Source: Actinoplanes octamycinicus (GTDB lineage: Bacteria; Actinomycetota; Actinomycetes; Mycobacteriales; Micromonosporaceae). Taken from it: DNA of 64,000 bases. The notes beneath the pieces are model-generated. The model was not told where the DNA came from. It worked only from the letters and a program-made list of their open reading frames with translations, and searched no databases. Location: contig NZ_JACHNB010000001.1 in NCBI RefSeq assembly GCF_014205225.1, positions 3,391,501 to 3,455,500 of the forward strand, read 5' to 3'. A program made the position numbers and the translations under genes. Positions 58,122-64,000 of the stretch are shown here, one piece after another (the first letter of the stretch is position 1; every line of letters begins with the position of its first letter).

Positions 58122-58174
58122 GGCTGGGTGTCAGGGGTGTCTCCAGGGACTGGAGACACCCCTGACACCCAGCC
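58122..58174. repeat. 53-bp palindrome, copy F
   Basis: Perfect 24-bp arms with a 5-nt centre. The outer bases (GGCTGGGTGT/ACACCCAGCC) are again compensated. Confidence 0.95.
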
Positions 58175-58260
58175 GGGGGTCCGGGCGCGCTGCGGTCCGG
58201 ACCAGGGCGGACCTCGCGTGGGGACGACGGCGGGTGCTTCGGGCGTACCGGAAAGGGGTC

Positions 58261-59403
58261 TCAGGCTCCCCGGCCGAAGTCACCGATGGCTTCGGCGAGG
58301 CTGGAGCGGCGGATCCGGCGGACGTCCTCGAGGATCGCGCCGCCGGCCATCACGACCGCGACCGCGGCCAGCTGGGCCACCGCGAGCGCGTGCCCGAGCG
58401 GCGCGGTCGCCAGGCACAGGGCCGCGACGCCGACCCGGAAGGCGGCGCCCGGCAGCCGGAGCAGCCGCAGGAAGGCGGCGTGCCCGAGCAGGTAGATCGC
58501 GACGCCGCCGCCGAGCGTCAGTGCCTCGCCCCAGTGCAGGCCCTCGAACGCGTGCCCCACGGTCTTCTTGATCCCGACCGCGGTGACCACGACGCCGAGC
58601 AGGATCGGGATGTGCGCGTAGCCCCAGGCGTTCAGCGCCAGCCGGGCCCGCCGGCCCGGATCGCCGGCCTCGGCCAGCACGTGCTCGGAGCGTCGGTCGC
58701 CGTCGGCGAAGTAGGCCCACCAGAGGTAGTAGGCGACGCAGAGGCCGAGCACCGCGGCCAGGATCACGCCGCCGGACAGGTCGGAGCCGACCCCGACGCC
58801 GATCGCGATGATCGACTCACCGATCGCGATGATGGTGACCAGGCTGTGCCGCTCCACGAAGTGCGCGGCCGAGATGTGGTGCAGCTCCATCGGGTGCAGG
58901 TAACCGGCCGAGATCTGCACCAGCGGGGCGGCCAGCCAGCACAGGTGCCGCCACGGCTCGGGCAGCAGGCCGCCGGTCAGCACCAGCAGCGCGGCCAGCA
59001 GGTTCATCGGGCCGAGCGTCCGCATCACCCGCACCGCCGCCGGGCCGGCCTGCAGGAACATCACCGAGTGGCTGAGGTTCACCACCACGTAGGCGACGCC
59101 GAAGATCCAGCCGTACTTCCCGAACGCCTGCGGGATGGCCAGCGCCATCACCAGGAAGCCGGCCATCCCGACCAGCAGCAGGGTGCGCCGGGTGGTGGTG
59201 GTCGGGGCGACCGCGTTGGTGAGCCAGGCGTAACCCGAGTACATCCACCAGACCACGACCAGGATCAGCACCACGTCCAGCAGGCCCGCGGGGGTCAGGT
59301 GGTGCGCGAGCGAGTCGGCGAGCTGGGTCACCGTGAAGACGAAGACCAGATCGAAGAAGAGTTCCAGCGTGGACACCCGGACACCGGGCGACTCCTGCGT
59401 CAT
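58261..59403 (-). CDS. LtrA-family membrane protein
   Basis: This 380-residue low-temperature-requirement A family protein has about ten membrane helices. Seen: the N-terminal signature STLELFFDLVFVFTVTQLA, HPMELHHISAAHFVERHSL, and AIGESIIAIGVG. The function is unknown (Listeria LtrA aids cold growth). ATG 59403. It is divergent from the WYL regulator, which may control it (inference). Confidence 0.92.
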   Translation of the reverse strand: MTQESPGVRVSTLELFFDLVFVFTVTQLADSLAHHLTPAGLLDVVLILVVVWWMYSGYAWLTNAVAPTTTTRRTLLLVGMAGFLVMALAIPQAFGKYGWIFGVAYVVVNLSHSVMFLQAGPAAVRVMRTLGPMNLLAALLVLTGGLLPEPWRHLCWLAAPLVQISAGYLHPMELHHISAAHFVERHSLVTIIAIGESIIAIGVGVGSDLSGGVILAAVLGLCVAYYLWWAYFADGDRRSEHVLAEAGDPGRRARLALNAWGYAHIPILLGVVVTAVGIKKTVGHAFEGLHWGEALTLGGGVAIYLLGHAAFLRLLRLPGAAFRVGVAALCLATAPLGHALAVAQLAAVAVVMAGGAILEDVRRIRRSSLAEAIGDFGRGA

Positions 59404-59443
59404 GCCGGAGAGATTGTCATACCCCCGCTCTACGGTGCGAGGT

Positions 59444-60142
59444 GTGAACCGTACCGATCGGCTCTACGCCCTCGTCGAGGAGTTGCGGGCGGTCGCGCCC
59501 CGGCCGCGCAGCGCCCGCTGGCTGGCCGACCGCTTCGAGGTGAGCACCCGCACGGTGGAGCGGGACATCGCCGCGTTGCAGCAGTCCGGCACCCCGGTCT
59601 ACGCCGAGCCGGGGCGCACCGGTGGTTACTGCCTGGACCGCGCGCACACCCTGCCCCCGGTCAACCTGACGCCGGAGGAGGCGGTGGCGATGGTGCTGGC
59701 CCTGCGCCGGCTCGACGGGACGCCGTTCCGGCAGTCCGCGGCGAGCGCGCTGCGCAAGCTGGTGGCCGCGATGCGGGCCGACGACGCGGCCGCCGCGCAG
59801 GCCCTGGCCGACCGGATCCACCTGGTCGGCCAGGCGGCGCCGGCCACGATGCCCACCGCGCTGCCGGTCGGCCAGGTGGTCCGGATCGGTTATCAGGACC
59901 GGTCCGGCGCGGTGACCAGGCGCGACATCGAGCCGCTGGGCTATGTGGCGGTCCGCGACAGTTGGTATCTGATCGCCTGGTGCCGGTTGCGCGACTCGGC
60001 GCGGATCTTCCGGGTCGACCGGATCAGCGGGGTGACTCCGATGCGGGAGCTGGCGCCCCCGCGCGTCCTTTCCGACGCCGACCTGGACATTCCGCCCCAG
60101 AAGCGAGAGCGCCTCACCCTCTTTGCCAAGATCTCTCAATGA
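59444..60142 (+). CDS. WYL-domain transcriptional regulator
   Basis: This 232-residue protein has an N-terminal DeoR-like helix-turn-helix (RTDRLYALVEELRAVA, RWLADRFEVSTRTVERDIAAL) and a C-terminal WYL domain (GQVVRIGYQDRSGAVTRRDI, RDSWYLIAWCRLR, IFRVDRISG). WYL domains sense ligands or nucleic acids. The start GTG 59444 with TACGGT 8 nt upstream suggests a leaderless message. It overlaps the GNAT gene by 4 nt. Confidence 0.93.
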   Translation: MNRTDRLYALVEELRAVAPRPRSARWLADRFEVSTRTVERDIAALQQSGTPVYAEPGRTGGYCLDRAHTLPPVNLTPEEAVAMVLALRRLDGTPFRQSAASALRKLVAAMRADDAAAAQALADRIHLVGQAAPATMPTALPVGQVVRIGYQDRSGAVTRRDIEPLGYVAVRDSWYLIAWCRLRDSARIFRVDRISGVTPMRELAPPRVLSDADLDIPPQKRERLTLFAKISQ

Positions 60143-60582
60143 CTTCCGAGGATCTGCGCCTGGAGCCGGTCACCGCCGGCAACTGGCGGGACTGCGCCGC
60201 GCTCACCGTCCACGAGGACCAGAAGCGGTTCGTCGCCGACGTGACCTATTACCTCTGCATGTGCCACTACGGCGACACCTGGCACCCGCTCGCCGCGGTG
60301 CGCGGCGACGAGGTGGTCGGCTTCGCCATCTGGGGTGTCGACGACGACGGCAGCCGGTGGATCGGCGGCCTGGTCGTCGACGCGAAGCACCAGCGCCAGG
60401 GCGTCGGCCGGGAGCTGGTCCGGCAGCTGCGGGAGCGGCTGATCGCCGAGCCCGGCACGCCGAACGTCGCGCTCAGCTACCAGCCGGAGAACACCGCGGC
60501 CCGCTCGCTCTACCTGGCGCTGGGCTTCGTCGAGACCGGCGAGACCGAGGGCGACGAGGTCGTCGCCCGCTGGGTCGGCTGA
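60139..60582 (+). CDS. GNAT-family N-acetyltransferase
   Basis: This 147-residue acetyl-CoA-dependent enzyme has the acceptor region MCHYGDTWHPLAAV and the pyrophosphate-binding QRQGVGRELVRQL motif, then NTAARSLYLALGF. It resembles diamine or spermidine acetyltransferases (BltD-like). The ATGA overlap with the WYL gene marks an operon. Confidence 0.9.
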   Translation: MTSEDLRLEPVTAGNWRDCAALTVHEDQKRFVADVTYYLCMCHYGDTWHPLAAVRGDEVVGFAIWGVDDDGSRWIGGLVVDAKHQRQGVGRELVRQLRERLIAEPGTPNVALSYQPENTAARSLYLALGFVETGETEGDEVVARWVG

Positions 60583-60595
60583 GCCGGCCGGCGTT

Positions 60596-60970
60596 TCACC
60601 TGGCCGGTGGGGTGAAGACGCCGAAGAGGTTGCCCAGCGGGTCGCTGAGCCGGGCGTAGACCAGCCCGCTCGCTTCCCGCTGCGGCCCGACCAGGACCTT
60701 CGCGCCGTGCGCCTCGGCCTGCCGGCACGCCTCCGCGGTGTCGGCCACCACGATCAGGAAGATCGCCTGGTCCGGGGCCTTGCCGCCGGTGCCGTAGAAC
60801 CCGCCGAACGGCGCGCCGCCGTCCGGCCCGGTGATCATCCGGTACGGCTTGCCGTCCAGCCCCACCGAGTTGTCGTCGTCGGCGAACGTCCAGCCGAACA
60901 CCTCGCCGTAGAACCGCTCGGCCTCCTCCGGACGCTCGGTGCCGACTTCGATCCAGCCGATGTTGTTCAT
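60596..60970 (-). CDS. VOC/glyoxalase-family protein
   Basis: This 124-residue protein has the vicinal-oxygen-chelate fold: IGWIEVGTERPEEAERFYGEVFGW, then YARLSDPLGNLFGVF. The metal-binding pattern is incomplete, so its activity is unclear. ATG 60970 with GGAGGACAGG upstream is preferred. It is convergent with GNAT, with only 13 nt between. Confidence 0.88.
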   Translation of the reverse strand: MNNIGWIEVGTERPEEAERFYGEVFGWTFADDDNSVGLDGKPYRMITGPDGGAPFGGFYGTGGKAPDQAIFLIVVADTAEACRQAEAHGAKVLVGPQREASGLVYARLSDPLGNLFGVFTPPAR

Positions 60971-61067
60971 CCTGTCCTCCTTCAAAGGTGTCAGGAGGAA
61001 CTCTCGCGGGCCGCCCCGACACCGTCCTGTCGGTGTTTGTCGCGCGGTAATTCGTTAGCCTCGTCAC

Positions 61068-61841
61068 GTGAGCACAGCGCTTGTCATCCAGAACGACCCG
61101 ACCGACGACCTCCGGCGCCTCGGCGACTGGCTGACCGAAGCCGGCCTGGAGCTCACCGTGCTCCGGCCCTACGCCGGCGACGAGCTGCCCGAGGCGCTCG
61201 ACGGTTACCTGGCGCTGATCGTGCTCGGCGGCGACCAGAGCGCCTACCCGGACCTGGCCGGCGCGCCCGGCGCCCCGTGGTTCCCGGCCCTGGAGGGCCT
61301 GCTGCGCAAGGCGGTCCGGCACCGGGTGCCGACGCTCGGCGTCTGCCTCGGCGGGCAGCTGCTCGCCGCCGCGCACGGCGGGCTGGTCGAGCGCAGCCCG
61401 TCCGGCCCGGAGATCGGTCCCGGCCTGGTCGGCAAGCGCGACGCGGCGGACACCGACCCGCTGTTCAAGTGGGTGCCGCTGCTGCCCGACGTGATCCAGT
61501 GGCACCGTGACGAGATCACCGAGCTGCCGCTGAGCGCCACCCTGCTGGCCGCCTCCAGCCGGTACCCGCACCAGGCCTTCCGGATCGGCGACCGGGCCTG
61601 GGGCCTACAGTTCCACATCGAGTGCGACGCCGCGATGATGGCCGACTGGACCCGCCTCGGCGCCGACGACCTGGCCGAGCTGGGCTACGACGCGGAGGCG
61701 GTGGTGCTGGCCGTCGCCGAGATCCTGCCGGACGTCGAGGAGGTGTGGCAGCCGTTCGCCGCCCGGTTCGCGGCGCTGGCCCTGGGCACCCTGCCGGACG
61801 CCGACATCCCGGCGAAGAACCTGCCGCTGCTGGGGCACTGA
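61068..61841 (+). CDS. class I glutamine amidotransferase-like protein
   Basis: This 257-residue protein has the triad: nucleophile GVCLGGQ (Cys about 93), and His-Glu in LQFHIECD. It belongs to the GuaA-like/GMP-synthase-glutaminase-like group found alone; the partner is unknown. TAGCCT before GTG 61068 suggests a leaderless start. It ends one base before glnE and is likely co-transcribed with it, linking it to glutamine metabolism. Confidence 0.88.
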   Translation: MSTALVIQNDPTDDLRRLGDWLTEAGLELTVLRPYAGDELPEALDGYLALIVLGGDQSAYPDLAGAPGAPWFPALEGLLRKAVRHRVPTLGVCLGGQLLAAAHGGLVERSPSGPEIGPGLVGKRDAADTDPLFKWVPLLPDVIQWHRDEITELPLSATLLAASSRYPHQAFRIGDRAWGLQFHIECDAAMMADWTRLGADDLAELGYDAEAVVLAVAEILPDVEEVWQPFAARFAALALGTLPDADIPAKNLPLLGH

Positions 61842-61842
61842 G

Positions 61843-64000
61843 GTGACCCGGCCCACCCGGCTGGCGCGGTACGGCTTCGCCGACAACGGCGCCGCCCTGC
61901 TCGGCGCCCAGGGCCTGCGGCTGTGGGACGCCGAGCACGGCCCGGTCAGCACCGAGGCGGCCGAGCTGATCCACGCCCTGTCCCGGGCCGCCGACCCGGA
62001 CCTGGCGTTGCGGCAGTTCCACCGGCTGGTCGACGCGGTCTCCCGGGCCGCCGAGCGGGCCAACGGCGGCCGGCCCACCGGCCCGACCGGCGAGATCACC
62101 GAGAACGCGGCGACCCGGGAGCTGACCGAGCAGCTGTACCAGGACCACGGGTTGCGCCGCCGGCTGGTCGCGGTGCTCGGCGCCTCGTCCACGCTCGGCG
62201 ATCACCTGGTCGCCAACGAGCAGGACTGGCGCACCCTGGCCACCGAGAAGAGCGGGCTGCCCCCGGACCCGGAGGGCCACCTGGAGCTGGACGCGCCGAC
62301 CGTGCCGGCGCTGCGCCGGGCGTACCGGATCGCGCTGTTGCGGATCGCCGCCGCCGACCTGACCGGCGGTCGCGGGCTGGAGCCGACCATGGCCGCGCTC
62401 TCCACGCTCGCCGACGAGACCCTGGCGGCGGCGTACGCGATCGCCGTGGCCGCCCTGCCGGAGGGCACCCCGGAGCCCCGCCTCGCGGTGGTGGCGATGG
62501 GCAAGTGCGGCGGCAACGAGCTGAACTACGTCTCCGACGTCGACGTGATCTTCGTGGCCGCCGGCGACGAGGACCTGCCGGCCGGGACCACGGTCGCGGC
62601 CCGGCTGATCGAGATCTGCGGGCAGGTGGCCTGGCCGGTGGACGCCGCGCTGCGCCCGGAGGGCAGCCGCGGTCCGCTGGTCCGCACCCTCGCCAGCCAC
62701 CAGGCCTACTACCGGCGCTGGGCGCGCACCTGGGAGTTCCAGGCGCTGCTCAAGGCCCGCCCGGCGGCCGGCGACCTGGCGCTGGCCGGCGAGTGGCTGG
62801 CCGACCTGGCGCCGCTGATCTGGCACGCCGCGGAGCGGCCCGAGGCGGTCGCCGACGTGCGCGACATGCGCCGCAAGATCATCGACAACGTGCCGCCCGC
62901 CGAGCGGGACCGGGAGATCAAGCGCGGGCCGGGCGGGCTGCGCGACATCGAGTTCGCGGTCCAGCTGCTGCAGCTGGTGCACGGCCGGGTGGACGAGACG
63001 CTGCGGCTGCCCGGCACCCTGCCGGCGCTGCGCGCGCTGGTCGCCGGCGGCTACGTGGGCCGGCAGGACGGCGAGACGCTGCTGCGCGGGTACCGCTTCC
63101 TGCGCGCCGTCGAGCACCGCCTGCAACTGCAGCAGCTGCGGCGGACGCACACCGTCCCGGACGACCCGGCCGGGGTGCGCTGGCTGGCGGCCGCCCTCGG
63201 CTACACCCCGCTGCCCGGGCAGGACGCCGTCGAGGCGTTCCGCTCGGACTGGGTCGGGCACGCCGCCAACGTCCGCCGGCTGCACGTCAAGCTGCTCTAC
63301 CAGCCGCTGCTGGAGGCGGTGGCCCGGGTGCCCGCCGAGGCCCTGCGGATGACCCCGGCGTCGGCCCGGAAACGGCTGGAGATCCTCGGGTTCGCCGACC
63401 CGGCCGGCGCGCTGCGCCACCTGGAGGCGCTGACCGGCGGGGTGACCCGCACCGCGGCGATCCAGCGGACCCTGCTGCCGATGCTGCTGCAGGACTTCTC
63501 CGACGCCCCGGAGCCGGACCGCGGCCTGCTCAACTACCGCCAGGTGTCGGACAAGCTGGGCAGCACGCCGTGGTACCTGCGGCTGCTCCGCGACGGCGGC
63601 CCGGTCGCCCGCCGGCTGGCCCGGGTGATCAGCCTCTCCCGGTACGCCACCGACCTGCTCACCCGCGACCCGGAGGCGCTCCGGCTGCTCGCCGACGACC
63701 CGGAGCTGCAGCCCCGCTCCCGGGAGAAGCTGCGGGACGGGTTCGCCGCCGCGGCCGAGCGGCACGCCGACGACCCGGTCAAGGCGATCGCCGCGGTCCG
63801 CGCGCTGCGCCGCCGTGAGCTGTTCCGGCTGGCCTGCGCCGACATCCTGAGCCAGGGCGGTGACCTGGCCCCGGCCCAGCCGATCGACGTGCACGCGCTC
63901 GGCATCGCGCTCTCCGACGTCACCGACGCCACCCTGAACGCCGCCCTGCGGATCGCCCGCCGGTCCAAGCCGGGCCCGGCCGGGATGCGGTTCGCGATCA
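61843..64000 (+). CDS. glnE: glutamine-synthetase adenylyltransferase/deadenylylase (partial)
   Basis: 719 codons are visible; the 3' part is outside the window. Seen: the N-terminal adenylyl-removase nucleotidyltransferase motif GGNELNYVSDVDVIFV (Gly-rich plus DxD, about residue 225), RPEGSRGPLVRTL, EIKRGPGGLRDIEF, and the helical linker. GlnE adds AMP to, or removes it from, glutamine synthetase I. The GTG start follows the previous stop by one base. In M. tuberculosis glnE lies beside glnA2 (Rv2221c/Rv2222c), as here. Confidence 0.93.
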   Translation, partial: MTRPTRLARYGFADNGAALLGAQGLRLWDAEHGPVSTEAAELIHALSRAADPDLALRQFHRLVDAVSRAAERANGGRPTGPTGEITENAATRELTEQLYQDHGLRRRLVAVLGASSTLGDHLVANEQDWRTLATEKSGLPPDPEGHLELDAPTVPALRRAYRIALLRIAAADLTGGRGLEPTMAALSTLADETLAAAYAIAVAALPEGTPEPRLAVVAMGKCGGNELNYVSDVDVIFVAAGDEDLPAGTTVAARLIEICGQVAWPVDAALRPEGSRGPLVRTLASHQAYYRRWARTWEFQALLKARPAAGDLALAGEWLADLAPLIWHAAERPEAVADVRDMRRKIIDNVPPAERDREIKRGPGGLRDIEFAVQLLQLVHGRVDETLRLPGTLPALRALVAGGYVGRQDGETLLRGYRFLRAVEHRLQLQQLRRTHTVPDDPAGVRWLAAALGYTPLPGQDAVEAFRSDWVGHAANVRRLHVKLLYQPLLEAVARVPAEALRMTPASARKRLEILGFADPAGALRHLEALTGGVTRTAAIQRTLLPMLLQDFSDAPEPDRGLLNYRQVSDKLGSTPWYLRLLRDGGPVARRLARVISLSRYATDLLTRDPEALRLLADDPELQPRSREKLRDGFAAAAERHADDPVKAIAAVRALRRRELFRLACADILSQGGDLAPAQPIDVHALGIALSDVTDATLNAALRIARRSKPGPAGMRFAI

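Larger units (their letters stand above)
57892..58260. repeat. gene-free gap: composite of two palindromes within a long inverted repeat
   Basis: From 57916 (CTTTTCGGTACGCCCGG) to 58255 (CGGGCGTACCGGAAAG) the two ends are inverted copies of each other over roughly 75 bp with gaps, including TCCCCACGCGAGG and GGACCGCAGCGCG. Palindromes E and F lie between. It separates the convergent DUF350 and LtrA genes. No transposase is present. Confidence 0.9.

Noticed and set aside
58120..60582. 820-codon plus-strand frame ending with the GNAT protein
   Set aside because: Most of it is antisense to LtrA; only the last 147 codons, from ATG 60139, are a real gene.
61516..63894. 792-codon antisense frame opposite glnE
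   Set aside because: glnE motifs on the plus strand are unambiguous; the antisense frame is a GC-bias shadow.

Overview
The window is very GC-rich with GTG, TTG and leaderless-looking starts. It carries an RNase H/phosphatase fusion, DUF3145 and DUF3052 proteins, a FasR-type regulator and glnE/glnA2. This is chromosomal DNA of an actinomycete, most likely a Micromonosporaceae member such as Actinoplanes (genus inferred from gene content, not proven). No phage, plasmid, transposase or CRISPR array was found.

Layout: 1-4.1 kb holds the start of helD, an alpha/beta hydrolase, a beta-carbonic anhydrase and two small actinobacterial proteins. At 4.2-6 kb is a GH3 lipoprotein. From 6.4 to 12.5 kb, on the minus strand, runs the fatty-acid operon fasR-fabD-fabH-acpP-fabF-accD. 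At 13-17.5 kb are a TetR regulator, a membrane-anchored secreted protein, gltX and a RibD/DHFR-like reductase. At 17.5-24.5 kb are aceE, a YjbQ protein, a fused E1-like ThDP protein, DUF3052 and the AhpE peroxiredoxin. A tRNA-Val follows. At 25-29.6 kb are a prim-pol-like protein, an XRE/TPR regulator and a flavoprotein. At 29.6-32.3 kb is a tightly overlapping trio: Nif3-like, zinc-ribbon and RNase H/phosphatase. At 32.4-45.3 kb are a chitinase, a DUF3311/sodium symporter pair, rnpB (RNase P RNA, minus strand), a TauE exporter, a TIR-domain orphan, a GAPDH-like protein lacking the catalytic His, a PLP enzyme, a YhgE-like membrane protein, an M15 peptidase, a methyltransferase and asd. At 45.9-51.3 kb is one 1,791-residue histone-H1-like Lys/Ala repeat protein. 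At 51.6-64 kb are an RNB nuclease, panB, nadE, glnA2, DUF350, LtrA, a WYL regulator, GNAT, VOC, a class I amidotransferase and the start of glnE.

From memory of M. tuberculosis H37Rv gene order, the housekeeping genes run collinear with Rv2221c-Rv2247 (glnE, glnA2, panB, RNase H fusion, zinc ribbon, Nif3, ahpE, DUF3052, aceE, FasR/Rv2242, fabD, acpP, kasA/fabF, accD6). Accessory genes and repeats are inserted between them.

The most unusual non-genic signal is a family of exactly 53-bp palindromes (six copies at three convergent gene junctions). Their outer arms covary, and they lie next to about 80-bp modules that end in a CGGTACG motif. At 57.9-58.3 kb these modules form a long inverted repeat around two palindromes. 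Other tandem arrays (36, 40-41, 51, 104 bp) also sit mainly in convergent intergenic gaps.
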